Source of the DNA: Pieris napi
Taxonomy: Eukaryota; Arthropoda; Insecta; Lepidoptera; Pieridae
Length of the DNA stretch: 64,000 nucleotides
Reading direction: 5' to 3'
Assembly (NCBI RefSeq): GCF_905475465.1
Contig: NC_062249.1
Coordinates: forward strand, 7,080,501-7,144,500
This document shows positions 11,301-21,634 of this stretch, one piece after another. The translations under genes and the position numbers were made by a program. Within the stretch, counting starts at the first letter, position 1. Each line of letters opens with the position of its first letter. The notes beneath the pieces are model-generated. The model saw nothing but the letters and a program-made list of their open reading frames with translations. It was not told the origin of the DNA and searched no databases.

Positions 11301-14300
11301 CTCAACTATTGGCAACAATACTAACTACGATCCGTACAAGCACTCGTAACGCCTATAGGAAGGTGGTTGGCCCGTCACATAGATATCCTTATACTGACAG
11401 GAGGCCCGCTAAAGGTAATTAAAGAAAATTAAATAAATGGTCAAAATTATGAATTAAAAATATAGTAGTGGTAGACATTTTGGGTTATTTTTTAGGCCGT
11501 TTTATTTATTATATTATCTTAATGTTAAACTTATAAAAATACATATTTATAATATCCATTATTATATTAAATTATTCGTTCGTAATTTTTATATATTCTG
11601 AAGTGTAACAACATGTTTTTGGCGTAAAACTTTATGGATGACGTCGTGACGTCATTAAATCTCGTTGTTAACAAGGGTTAAGTCAAACAGTATACACATT
11701 GTAATAAGCATATTTAAATATTAAAAAATACACACTTTATTTAAATCAGAAAATCGTGTAAAATACATATAAGGAAATAGGAGAAAACGAATGGAAGAAC
11801 CAACATGGATAGTATGGACTCAATACAACAAAAAATTAACCCAAACAATAAAATTTCAAAAACTAACCAAGACTGGAAACTAACGCCCATTTGATATGTA
11901 TATTGTTAATAGTATGGAATTAAAGTGGCGTTAATATTATTATTTTATTACCACAAATACAATAATAATGATTTATTAAACTTTCTTTTAGTAATATATA
12001 CTAATATAAGTATATTAGTTAGAGTAAAGACTTTAGAAGAGGTTCAAGCACACAGGCGCTAATTAAATATGTTGGTGCTCACTAGATACTACAGATGACC
12101 CCAGAGCTGGACGTTGATCGAATAAGTATCACAATACAGCGAGGAAATACTGCCAGTGGACCAAACATTTAAATTTATTTTAGCTTTCTATTTACTTTTC
12201 TAATTATTGTTACTATTTCGATTAAAAGTTTTGGTTAGTTTCAAAGTATATTCAAAAGTGCAAATAATCTAAATTTTCAGCTAACGTTATATCACAAGCT
12301 GCAAGCGTCGTTACAGCGCCTTTCTACTGGATATACACTCTCATCACTACGGTCATCACCACAACGGTTACTACGGTCACTGAAACGGTAATTATTAATT
12401 AACGGTGAACACCTCGAATGTGTACATAGAGCTGAAGCTTTAGTACGAACAACGTAATATCGTTTTTGTAAGGGAAGGAAAGAAGTAGATCTTAAGAATT
12501 TCTAATTACATGAACATGTATTGTTGTATAATATCAGTCCCATCGCAGTATAATACTTGTGGAATTGAGATTACATTTGTGTCTGCACATACTTAAACCC
12601 TATAATATCCTGTATATATGGCAAGCCTCAAGAGATGAGGGCCCCATGGCTACAAGGGCCTATTATAATTCCATAGTAAAAATAAGGCCCTAAACTTTCT
12701 TTGAGCTATCTGTAGTCAAATTTGTCCACGTGATTCTAATGCAGGTCCCAACGTGAGGCCCACGCTACACTGGGGGGCAATTTGATTGTTAAGTTAATCG
12801 ATAACTTATTAAATTAGGGAGCATTCAAGTATTACGTAACGCAATTTTTGGAGATTATTGACCCCCCCCCATGTAACTCGCCGTAACGTTTTTCAGTACC
12901 CAAGTACAGTACTGTACCTAAGTATAGTAAAACGTTTCGTGACCACCTAGTGACTCGTTAGTTGTGTGGTGTAAGTCCAAAAAAATATTAACAATAACGC
13001 GTAATTTAATCCCCGCCCCGCATCGTTACGTTTTACAAAAGGACCCCCCCTCCCAAAATACATTACGTAATATTTGAACGCTCCCTTATTTGGAATTTGA
13101 ATTTCAGTTTTTCATGATGTTTTGAAACTTAGTAATTTCATACTAAAACCTATTATTTAAGTTTCTTAAGTGATAAAATCATTTTTTTTGACACGGGGAA
13201 ACAATTTAATATGTCATGTGTGTCGGCATTTTATGTTTGTTTAAATACCCGTAATCCTGCAACGCGTATTATTGATAATTTTTGATAAATGACGGTATTT
13301 CGCTATCAGCCCATACCAATTATTGTTTAATACAGAATGAATCTTCCAACACCATGCACCCAAGTTTAATTGAGTTAGGAAACTTTGGTAATTTTGCTAC
13401 ACTGTCAAAATAGTTTTTGTATTAATAGTATTAATTTGTGGATTAGGAATACCAAATTTCCTGTCTGATGATAATTTCACTTAATATTCTAAATATGTTA
13501 TAGATATCGCCGAGTAAAGCAATTCAAACTGAAAAACATCGAGCCATGTATAATAAGCATGAGGGTGGGAAATGGAAGCTGTGGCCGCTTTTGCTTTTAT
13601 TACCGGCTGTTGGATATGGATGTAAGTATATTATATAATATAGAAGACTAAGGGTCTGTTTCACAATGTATGGATAAAGCACTAAATAGCTATGCAACAG
13701 ATAAATTATTTGGAAGATAAATTGTGCTATTTGACATTCATCGGACTCATAACTTATGATGGACCTTATGTGACGAATAGTTCTCTGACAGTCGTGAAAC
13801 GCAACAATAGTGTTTACCCTACCAGTAAGTAATAAATAGCTAATTTGGAGCTTATGTAGAACTTATCCATACATTGTGAAACAGACCCTAAATCTATGAA
13901 AATAGAATGCTTTTTGTCTATTTTCATAGATTTTTTGTTGTAGACTTGCTGCCAAATCGTTCATGCTAAAAATACTGTTTTGATCGCCTGTCGTAGCATA
14001 TATTTATATATATATACTAGCGGATCCGGCAGAAGTTGTCCTGTACACACGTCCTACATAAAAAAAAAACATTTTCGACTCCACTTGAACACACAAAAAA
14101 TTTCATCAAAATCTGTCCAGCCGTTTAGGAGTTTAATTATGAACACATGTACAGAAGATTTATATATATAAAGATATAGAACACCTTGGCTTATTTGACA
14201 CAAAAGGCATATAATTTGAGGTCCGAATTCGATTTACTACAAACGTGTTAATAAAAGGCTTGTCTATGACTTTTTTTTTAATTTCATGTTTCTCTGGTTG

Positions 14301-17300
14301 GAATGTCAATTGTCGAATTAAAAAAATATTCAGAAACTATTCAGTTCAGAGCGTTGGCCTTAAGACAAGGTAGAGATATAAATCTCACTGAATAAATCTC
14401 TTTCAGCGTACTACACATACGAGAACTTGGATCACCTGGCTCTGCCAAACTTTTCAGATTTCTATATAGATTTAACAGAATTCACAGCGAAAACTTTCCA
14501 AAACTTGTCAATGCCAAGTCTCCCTGTCTTGCCTATCATCAATTTGACAATGCCAAATGTCAGTTTGACACAAATAGATGTGTCAAAAAAATATACAGTG
14601 TATAAAGAAGTTGTGCAAAATAGTATAAGCGACGCCTCAGATTATTTACAAGTTGTAGCTGAGAGCTGCTGGGAAGAGATACGGAGATTTTGGCGTGGGG
14701 TGCTCGGATGATGATGAAAACAAAATGCCCAGTAAAAACCTTTTAAGGGAAATTATTTTTTGTTCAAGTTTTGTCATGGCGAATTATATGATTTTTGTTG
14801 TGATTATGTTGACATTAATATTAACGCTATTTTATCTTCCGTCATCTTTCATCACCAATGTCCAACCGATTGTAGAATTGATCACCTGATATGCTAAAAT
14901 GTTAGTGATCGGCTAAGAATAAGCTTATGGTAGTACAAACCTTTTATATCTAGCTTAATTGAGGGATTTAAACGAGAAATTATAACATTATTTCCATAAC
15001 TGGATGGCCCGTTAAATAAAGAAAATTTTAAAAATTAGTTTTTTAAAAAGGTGTCGCAAATTTATGGGCATGAAACGTCGCAGTTTAAACAATATGGGCC
15101 AGTTTTGTGTCACAGTTTCAGAAAATTGTCAGTCACATCGTGAAATGATAAGTTTTACGATCGAGCTGACATATTTATTTGTGTTTTAATTTTACACTGG
15201 CAATACGTAAGGTTAATAAACTTATTAAAGTTATTTGATTTGAGCCTAATTTAACTTTTGCACTTGATTAATTCATTCCCCCTGTCTAGATACGTATACA
15301 TCTGTATTTTAAAAGGTAAGTATTTCTATAATTAAAATGTAAAAGATCAATCATAACATTCCTTTTAAAATGCGGATATTACAAATGATTAATATTTTTA
15401 TATTAAGAGTATTTTTATATCATATAATCACAATTATATTTATTTTTATACCTGAAGAGGTAAATTTTATTTTCACAACACAATGTGTGTTATTTATTAA
15501 ATGCTTAGATTAGTTTAATTATATTAATACTAAAACAGGCTTATACTGTTTTTACAGTCTCTAATACAGTTATATTACTTTAATGAATGAAGGGAATGTA
15601 TTTTTAGTGGTCCATTATCATATTATGTTTCTTGATAGTCAAAAAGATTTTATTATAAAGCATTTTCTAACTTTCTACTTAAATATATGGTGAGTTACGT
15701 TTCACTTTGGTCACAAGACGACGTTTTTAAACCAATTAAAAATGTTTACCACCGATTTTTTTTATAGAAATACAAATGATGATGGAAAAATGTACCTAAA
15801 AAGAAATGGCCATATTAATCTGTATACTAAATTAAACTAAATCTAGTCCTATTGTTGATTTTAGAAACAATTAATATATTTAATTTTTCATTTTTGGCTT
15901 TAATTTACTTAATTTGATTGTATCAAAATTTTAATATTAAGATGAAAATTAGTTGCTTTATACCTTTAAGTACAAATGTCACAATTTATGATTCAATGTT
16001 CTGTGCTCTTCGTGTACCTGCTGATTTTAATTAATAAATCCGAACTAATATATTTGCTATCTTAATTAAATTTAAGAATAACAAATGTGAAATTATGTAA
16101 TACTATAATTATTTATTACTGGTGTGGCAATTTTTAATTATAAATTGTTTATTGTACTAACTGGGTTTAATTAAAATTTTATTATGCAAATTGTGTTATC
16201 CTTTCCCTTCCCACATTCCCCCTTACCAGGGAAGGATAGAGGTATTATCACCTATACAAAGTGCTCGCTGGACGCTCTTTTAGGTGAGTTATAACATTTT
16301 CTTTGTTAAATATCAATCTCTGTCCTTCCCTGAACCTAAAAACCTTTAAATGTCGGGAAGGACAGAGTATCGAACCTATAGTAATTTATTTTTTTCTATT
16401 ACAGATTATAAATACAACGATCGAGTACTGGACACGTATGCGTCCCCGATAATCGATCAAGACGCGGACTTGACCAAACGAGTCGCGGCGCTCGAATCGT
16501 GGGCTCTAAATGTCGATAATCGATTCAAACTTGTCGATGAAAAACTATCGAAAATCGATAACTTTGAAGCCCAAATAGAGCACTATTCGTTTAAGAATTT
16601 GCAACAGAATTTGATACAGATTTTAAGCATGGACGATAATAGTGAAGCTATTGCCAGTAAACTGAAGGAGCACTTCGATAGAAATTACATTTCGAAGGAT
16701 GAAATGCAAATATTGAGTCAGCAGATACATGAGAGATTGATCAATTCGTGGAAACCTGATATGAGTGAAGATGATATTAGGAGATTAGTACAGGAGTATC
16801 TGTTGACTGTGGAGAAACGGCAGATGGCGGTCATAGTTGAGAAGGTTAAGGAGTATGTAGGAAATGTGGCGGCACCTGGAGGTGGTGATGACCCAAGCCA
16901 TTATGACTCTGAGGAGATACAAAAACTGGTGATGAGTATGCTGGAGATCTACGATGCAGATAAGACCGGATTGGTCGATTATGCGTTGGAGTCTGCAGGT
17001 AAGAAGTTTTTGTCATTAAATTACATTTAATAATTACAAATAAATAGAATGGCGTACACTAATATATCTAAAAATCTTAGCAAAGCCAGAATCCATTAGA
17101 AAAGAATAAAAATTCAAATTGTACTCAAAAAAGGCCAAAAGGTAATCTTTTTTAATTACCATATTTTTATGAAAATATTACATATGTAATAAGTATAATT
17201 AAGAAAATAATTATAGAATCATTATTTAATAAACGCATCCCGCCTCCATGCTTTGTCCTTTCCCGAACGAACAAAAAACCAACTACTACTGTAGCAAGAA

Positions 17301-19115
17301 TGTTGTCAATATTATAATTCACTAAATTTTTTACTTCCAGGCGGTCAAGTTATATCGACGCGCTGTACTGAATTATACCAGATCAAGACGAAGCAGTACT
17401 CGATCCTCGGTTTGCCAGTTTGGTGGGTGTACACGTCGCCACGATACGCTCTAACGCCAGGGAATATGCCCGCTGAATGCTGGGCTTTCCAGGGTTTCCC
17501 GGGATACCTGGGTAAGTGATAACAAAGTGGTATAATTTTTCTAGAATCTTATGGCCTTATCACAAAACTTGGACTGAATGTAATACTGTGTTTGTAACGA
17601 TGCTTTTATAATAAAATAGATCGTAACTTTCAATCCGGTTCTACCTTTAGTTTTCATGTTACTACTATTATTGTATTTTCCTGTGTAAAACCGGATTATG
17701 AATAGTAATATGCATATACAATACAATATTGTTAGTTGTTGGCAGCTGGCGATAATGCTTAATAAATGTACAGTCCCTGTTTCCCAGAAATTTATAAAAA
17801 AATGAAGTGAAGTTCAAAAAAATCCTGTACTTATACTGGGTTACAAACATTAGCTAAATTATCCTTAATTTTTTATGCAATGTACAATATACTCACTGCA
17901 CTAATTCTATTCTTTAATAAAATAAATGAAATTTTTCTATTAAAACATGGATGTGAACTGAATATAATAATTTTATAACCAACACGCACTTTGTAACTTT
18001 TTGTCTATGAATAACATAGACTAAAAATCATTCACAAATGTTATAGATGATAGATGATGCAATAGACACCACAACAATTTACGAGAATTAAAAGAAACTA
18101 TTGCTAACTTGTCATATTTTAATAAAACTAATATATTTATAAACCATATATACTTTCATCCTTTTTCAGTAATTCGTACATACGCAATCATTGAAGTAAC
18201 GGGTTTTTCTTTGGAGCATATGTCTCGCCTGCTGGCTGCTGAAGGGAAGATTGAATCTGCACCTAAATACTTCTCAGTTTATGTAAGTATTATTACAGCG
18301 CTCATTATGGGAATGTTTCTTATATAGTACCTATTGCGCGATTGTTGTACATACGGCCTAATCATAAAACGCGGACTAAAAATGTAAGGTACATGTCACT
18401 ACTATGTTACGAGGTTTTCATTGAAAATAAATAATAGTTTAAAAAAACTAAAAAACACGCTTTTAAAGCACATCAAACTTAAAAGTGAAAAATAATTCCT
18501 AATTTAGGCTGAAAATGGTAATGAACAAAAAATACTGGTATTATTGTGAAAAAGCGTGGGTTGCCCGATAATATGGCACAGAGCGCCATTATTTTTTTTT
18601 TTTTTCATTTTTTTCCGATTATTGCATTGTCATCGAACTTTGACAGGTGCGCAAAGTTTGAATTAAATATGTCCGTTAAAAGTGGGTCAAAATCGAGTCC
18701 GAAGGAGTCGGTTACATACAGGTGAAGCTAATATAAAGCGTGTAAAAATAACATGTAACTAGTAATACAGTCACCAAAAGACAGGATTAAATGTATGAAT
18801 TTGATTTATTAAGAATTCCTATATTTTGCATTGCAGGGACTCCATGGTGAATTGGACCCAGAGCCACATTTATTCGGTAACTACATGTACGACGCTAATA
18901 GCACGGCCATACAACACTTCCCCGTTCAATACCCCAAGACGACCAACATTGGGGGTATAGAATACCCAGTCGCTTACGACATTGTCGAACTGCGGGTCGA
19001 GAGTAACCATGGCAACCCTACATACACCTGTGTTTATAGATTTAGGGTACATGGCAACCCTTTGAATGATATACGACAAGCCACAGATGATAGCATTAGA
19101 GACAGTGAAACATAG
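5261..19115 (+). CDS. koi: SUN-domain inner nuclear membrane protein (klaroid / SUN1-SUN2 type)
   Basis: Exons: 5261-5364, 6643-6798, 10169-10364, 11225-11414, 12281-12387, 13504-13621, optional 14407-14694 and 16230-16283, 16405-16998, 17341-17511, 18170-18282, 18837-19115 (TAG). All junctions are AG/GT with matching phase. Without cassettes the total is 2028 bp (675 aa, N-terminus incomplete); with both it is 2370 bp. Layout: Ser/Arg-rich nucleoplasmic region, hydrophobic segments (YWIYTLITTVITTTV and LWPLLLLLPAV), a perinuclear coiled-coil region in exon 16405-16998, then a C-terminal SUN domain of ~185 residues. Diagnostic SUN motifs are ALESAGGQVISTRC, ECWAFQG, SAPKYFSVYGL and TYTCVYRFRVHG, with the conserved Cys residues. 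SUN proteins trimerise in the perinuclear space and bind KASH peptides, forming the LINC bridge. The ortholog symbol is inferred from family and insect context. Introns carry repeats listed separately. Confidence 0.92.
5798..5969. repeat. 172-bp foldback repeat / MITE with 45-bp inverted ends
   Basis: 5798-5842 and 5925-5969 are reverse complements with two mismatches over 45 bp (core CTTACAATTTAACGTATTAT). The internal 82 bp is unremarkable. No clear target duplication was found. It lies in the intron between the first two SUN exons; degenerate related words (ttacaatctaacg, tttacaattttacg) follow at 6007-6040. Confidence 0.7.
6643..6798 (+). CDS. SUN-gene exon, nucleoplasmic region
   Basis: A polypyrimidine tract and TTTTCTAG acceptor precede it; the donor is GGAA/GTGAGT. 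It encodes SYRIGSPTYSACSTDSSF followed by AEQALADASALLDKEPN and ends YKMAGEYW. The two trailing bases AA join the T of exon 10169 to make Asn. It is the alternative to the start exon at 7722, because both enter exon 10169 in the same phase. Confidence 0.8.
7008..7206 (+). repeat. LINE 3'-end fragment in a SUN intron
   Basis: Contains decayed forms of the motif series common at lepidopteran LINE 3' ends: 'aagaaaagagcgtac', 'cactcgcgagaaccctctgg', 'cattgagtgtccgtgggc', 'taacatcaggtgggcc', then an A-rich end. It is related to 46090-46285 and 51700-51957. There is no open frame of note. Confidence 0.65.
7722..7777 (+). CDS. alternative first coding exon of the SUN gene
   Basis: An ATG at 7722 opens 18 codons (MEIVKELDVEVIEKTVTF) plus two bases GG, then a GTAAAT donor. 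It joins exon 10169 in phase (GG+T = Gly). Using this start the transcript totals exactly 722 codons with both cassettes (721 aa), a self-consistent frame. It lies in the intron after the 6643 exon and would imply an internal promoter and a shorter nucleoplasmic tail. Upstream sequence is AT-rich with no clear TATA box. Being short, it needs transcript support. Confidence 0.5.
8441..8799. mobile_element. MITE with ~60-bp inverted repeats at TTAA sites
   Basis: The ends read GTTTTAAATGTCGTCGCACG inward from both sides, and the inverted match runs about 60 bp (atgtcgtcgcacgaatttga, then gatactaa and atgcaggagt). TTAA flanks both ends (8437-8440 and 8800-8803), the signature of piggyBac-type insertion. 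About 360 bp, with no coding. It lies in a SUN intron. Confidence 0.7.
9664..9900. mobile_element. 237-bp TTAA-flanked MITE with ~60-bp perfect inverted repeats
   Basis: Left AGAAAAAAGCTTTTACCGGA is matched by its reverse complement at the right end, and the arms are identical for roughly 60 bp, out to ATTTGACA. TTAA lies at 9660-9663 and 9901-9904. The middle has the GACGTTTCGCGTGCTTTACA word seen in many lepidopteran repeats. It is piggyBac-type by target site. The nearly perfect arms suggest recent movement. SUN intron. Confidence 0.8.
10169..10364 (+). CDS. SUN-gene exon shared by both N-termini
   Basis: Acceptor GAATTTCAG/T, donor ACG/GTAGGT. It encodes KYPKTDYTYSPMSRDRVELA, continuing with RSLSQFRVQG and ending RKRFT. 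The basic, Ser-rich sequence fits the nuclear tail that contacts lamin and chromatin in SUN proteins. It enters with one base completing a split codon and leaves in phase 0. Confidence 0.85.
11225..11414 (+). CDS. SUN-gene exon before the membrane segments
   Basis: Acceptor TTACAG/ACG, donor AAAG/GTAATT. It begins TVESSDDESPYIHNGYGARE and contains WWFTQLLATILTTIR, a short hydrophobic stretch that could touch the membrane, followed by a basic Arg-rich end. Its last base G joins CT of the next exon to make Ala. Confidence 0.8.
12037..12180 (+). repeat. dispersed repeat fragment (copy 1)
   Basis: Shares a series of words with 34793-34950: 'cacaggcg.taattaa', 'ctagatactacagatgaccc' versus 'gtagatagtaccggtgaccc', then 'cgaataagtatca' and 'aaggaaat'. 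These are decayed copies of one lepidopteran interspersed repeat, perhaps a LINE remnant. No coding survives. Confidence 0.55.
12281..12387 (+). CDS. SUN-gene exon with a hydrophobic Thr/Val-rich segment
   Basis: Acceptor AATTTTCAG, donor ACG/GTAATT. It encodes ANVISQAASVVTAPFYWIYT followed by a run rich in Ile, Thr and Val. This may be a membrane-associated segment before the main transmembrane helix, as SUN1-type proteins have several hydrophobic stretches. Confidence 0.8.
12817..13085. mobile_element. Harbinger-type MITE, 269 bp, TTA duplication
   Basis: Ends GGGAGCATTCAAGTATTACG and its near reverse complement (one or two mismatches over ~23 bp). TTA lies on both sides (12814-12816 and 13086-13088). 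Runs of C occur inside at both subterminal regions. GGG termini plus a TTA target suggest PIF/Harbinger. SUN intron. Confidence 0.75.
13504..13621 (+). CDS. SUN-gene exon with the transmembrane helix
   Basis: Acceptor ATGTTATAG, donor GGAT/GTAAGT. After a basic stretch (KAIQTEKHRAMYNKHEGGKW) it encodes the strongly hydrophobic KLWPLLLLLPAVGYG, the likely inner-membrane anchor. It ends after one base (phase 1), a phase shared by cassette exons 14407 and 16230 and by exon 16405, so all can splice to it. Confidence 0.85.
13652..13888. mobile_element. Harbinger-type MITE family 1, copy a (TAA duplication)
   Basis: Begins GGGTCTGTTTCACAATGTAT and ends with its reverse complement. TAA lies on both sides (13649-13651 and 13889-13891). 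237 bp. A second copy, 192 bp, in the opposite relative orientation is at 55267-55458. The TAA target and GGG termini fit PIF/Harbinger. It sits 30 bases past a SUN donor site. Confidence 0.85.
14017..14174 (-). mobile_element. Helitron-like element, 158 bp
   Basis: On the minus strand it starts A/TCTTTATATATATAAATC and ends CCGGATCCGCTAG/T. The internal 'ctggacagattttgatgaaa' and 'tttgtgtgttcaag' are shared with the copy at 29622-29840. The 5' TC and 3' CTAG at an A/T site fit Helitron; non-autonomous. It lies in the SUN intron before the first cassette exon. Confidence 0.6.
14407..14694 (+). CDS. SUN-gene cassette exon 1 (luminal), optional
   Basis: Acceptor CTTTCAG/CG; a possible weak donor GGC/GTGGGG gives 288 bp, exactly 96 codons in phase 1 at both ends, so inclusion or skipping keeps the frame. 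It encodes YYTYENLDHLALPNFSDFYI and continues with repeated leucine/proline turns and an amphipathic tail (ISDASDYLQVVAESC). If the donor is not used, the frame stops at 14709-14711, giving a membrane protein without a SUN domain. The exon is well supported by its open frame; the donor is the weak point. Confidence 0.6.
16230..16283 (+). CDS. 54-bp SUN-gene microexon, optional cassette
   Basis: A strong pyrimidine tract (cctttcccttcccacattcc...) and ACCAG acceptor precede it, and a consensus TTTTAG/GTGAGT donor follows. 54 bp is 18 codons in phase 1 at both ends, with no stop: it reads KDRGIITYTKCSLDALL between split codons. It is short but both splice sites are near-ideal. It adds a Cys to the luminal stalk just before the coiled coil. 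Confidence 0.6.
   Translation, partial: GRIEVLSPIQSARWTLF
16405..16998 (+). CDS. SUN-gene exon, luminal coiled-coil stalk
   Basis: The largest exon (594 bp). Acceptor TATTACAG, donor GCAG/GTAAGA. It encodes heptad-patterned sequence such as LTKRVAALESWALNVDNRF, KLVDEKLSKIDNFEAQI and EIQKLVMSMLEIYDADKTG, then enters the SUN domain at VDYALESA. The stalk of SUN proteins trimerises and spans the perinuclear space. Heavy use of Asp, Glu and Lys fits. Confidence 0.9.
17341..17511 (+). CDS. SUN-domain exon 1
   Basis: Encodes GGQVISTRCTELYQIKTKQY and ends ECWAFQGFPGYL. STRC carries the Cys that in vertebrate SUN2 pairs with KASH peptides. The following region corresponds to the KASH lid. ECWAFQG holds a conserved structural Cys. 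Acceptor TTCCAG, donor GG/GTAAGT; phase 1 at both ends. Confidence 0.95.
18170..18282 (+). CDS. SUN-domain exon 2
   Basis: Encodes VIRTYAIIEVTGFSLEHMSR and ends SAPKYFSVY. EHMSR and SAPKYFSVY match the strand-loop blocks of other SUN domains (EHVP, SAPKDF). Acceptor TTTTTCAG, donor TAT/GTAAGT. Confidence 0.95.
18590..18760 (+). repeat. interspersed repeat in the last SUN intron
   Basis: After a T-run (18590-18605) comes 'catcgaactttgacaggtgc', 'gcaaagtttgaattaaatat', 'aaaagtgggtcaaaatcgag' and 'gaaggagtcggttacatac'. I recognise these words as a frequent lepidopteran repeat whose class I cannot name. No coding. Confidence 0.4.
18837..19115 (+). CDS. last SUN-gene exon, end of the SUN domain and stop
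   Basis: Acceptor TTGCATTGCAG in phase 0. It encodes GLHGELDPEPHLFGNYMYDA, PVAYDIVELRVESNHGNPTY and TCVYRFRVHG, which closes the SUN fold. A 17-residue polar tail (IRQATDDSIRDSET) follows, then TAG. The tail past HGNP is longer than in vertebrate SUN2. Confidence 0.95.
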   Translation, partial: GLHGELDPEPHLFGNYMYDANSTAIQHFPVQYPKTTNIGGIEYPVAYDIVELRVESNHGNPTYTCVYRFRVHGNPLNDIRQATDDSIRDSET

Positions 19116-21436
19116 TTGTGGCCTTATAACTTTAGTACAAAGTGACTTAATGTGTTCCGATTTAGCGTTAGTGTGACCATTTAACTGTGAGGAGTTTGCT
19201 CGCCTTGTGAAAAAAATGGTAGAATTTTAAAAATATCTATACTTAATTGTAACATTTTAATTCAATTATCAATGGTGTTGCAATAACTCAAATCCCTAAT
19301 CTCAATACCGCACAAGGCATACGCTTAGTTCGTCATATAAGGTAGATTAAGTTTTATATTTTAACTATTTAATGTACTAGTAAGCGCTGCGCGTTAAGTA
19401 CAAAGTCAGCTTTTACCACTTGACGAGGTCATCGACCCTTTGTGGAAACAGCTGATTATTATTAAGTTTTTACCCAATCACAGCATGTTGACTAGACTAT
19501 TTACTCATCTTATACAAACAAGTACGTTGGATCTAGGGCCCTAGACAAAAATACTTAGTGACCCATTTGAATTTGTATGAAATTGGTCACGTGACCGCGT
19601 GTGAGTAAATGTCATTCCTATATAATTTTATTTGAAATTGGGAGTCACGACTATTAAAGTATTTTTGTCTAAAAGCCGGTTTCCATAATTATATTGTAAT
19701 TTTGCGCATTGCACATGAGTAGGATTTTGTACAAAAAAACAAACACTCAACAAGATCGTGATATTAAGCCTCGAATCTACTGTTAGGCGCAGGAGTCCTC
19801 GATAAGATTTTTTTAAAATATTCTTTAGGACTTTAATTTATTGAAAACAAATCTGTATGCAATTAATAATTGAATAGGATTAAAATTTAAGCTAGCATTT
19901 TAAGTTCTTTCTAAAGGTTCTTATATGGACAACGTAAAATCATGTATTTACATATTGATATTTCTAACTAACGAACGGGCAGTCCATTTACTACTATGAT
20001 AACGCTCCGTAATTCGTATGTTAGGTATAGCAAGTCCGACCATAATTTTAACCTAGTTTTAGTGAAGGAACTAGTCCAATTTAGTTAATATTTTTTTTGC
20101 AAATTATAATGGATTACGTTTTAATCTCGTTCTCATCATGTTTTCTTATATATTAAGGAAGTACACAAGTAGCACAGATGTATTGAACTCACTTTATAAA
20201 GACTAAATTCGACATAACAGTCTTAACTAAAGTACTAATCTTTATATAGATTTGGCGAACGGAGTTAAGTGTTTTAGTTAAAACAGTGTAAACAGTTTAA
20301 GTTTTTATGAATGACAGTGTAAGAATTACAAAAAAACATTTATAATTTTAACAGAAATAGTACAAAAGCATAGAATTTCGCGTTTTTAGCCATCATTGTT
20401 TGTTGATTGACTATTTAATAGTTAAAAAATAACATGATACAAAATAAGGCAGCTCGAATTCTTGAAGTTAATATTAATTGAAATGTCGAAGCATCGCGAA
20501 ATTATAATTTTACAATAAAAACCGAATGACCTATATATGTTGAATGTAATATGGCATGATGACGACTTTAATCTGTATTTTCCTCTGAATAGATGTTTTC
20601 ATGCAATGCATCACGAATAAAGCATCCAGGCCACTACACTGCTCTTAATAAAAAAACTACAAAAAAGAATAAAACCTTTACTTTACTACTTTGTGGTGCT
20701 TTCGGTCTAACTATATAAATACTATTTATTGCTGTATAATATGATTGTTGTTCATTATGTATTATACCAAGTTTCCTCACCGTGTCTTATAGGATTGTTA
20801 ATACATAGTACTATTTATTAATAACGACAATAATTTCCAGTAATCATGTAAATTATTACTAATTGAATATCTAAAACTTCGAGAATGTCGTCGTACAAAA
20901 ATCCTACAATATATTTTCGTAATATGTATATAAAAATAAAATTTTCTACAGTTTTATCCAATAAATACGTGTAATGCCTGATTGTATGAATTTATTAAAT
21001 GAGTGTATTTTAACTTATTTAATTGCGGTGTGAATTCTTTTTTAAGTTAAGGTTAGTGTTTTACCATATGCTTCACCGAAATTGTCTAAATGTGTTGTTC
21101 CAATTAAAGTTTTAATAAAATATGAATTTGTTTTATTACCTCCCCATTTGCCTATTTATTTTTAACATTTGACAATGAGAACACCGAAGTCTGAAAATAC
21201 CCCCTACCAAGACAAAGTATTTTTAGATCCACGGCTCGTTCACGTTACATTAAGATGCTCGTAATGTGTGTGTGCTGGCGGCTGGCGCTCAATTTTTGCA
21301 GCCGGTGGTCAAGTTCCAGTTCAATTAGTCGTCTTGGCTCAAAACATTGGAGATGTATGGATACGTGGATACGTAAACTGACATATTGTTGACCTTCTAC
21401 TATACTGTTATTTTATATTTAACTATTTGAAAAATG
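19116..21436 (+). other. 3' UTR and downstream region of the SUN gene
   Basis: AT-rich and without open frames. AATAAA words occur near 20617, 20936, 20959 and 21114; which one ends the transcript cannot be told by eye. No strong repeat structure was noticed. Confidence 0.4.
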
Positions 21437-21634
21437 TTAAGGCCGATTTACATTATCTTAGTGTTTAGGAGAGTGCTTTAGTACAACTTGAAAGGCAAGT
21501 TCTTTAGTGCGTTGCGAGTGAACGTTTACATTTTTTCCAGTAGAGTATCATTACAGCGCCACAATGAACTAAAAATACTCTATAAACTACAATGAAAAAA
21601 AGTAAGGCCTGCCATAGAAAAAAATGATACTCAC

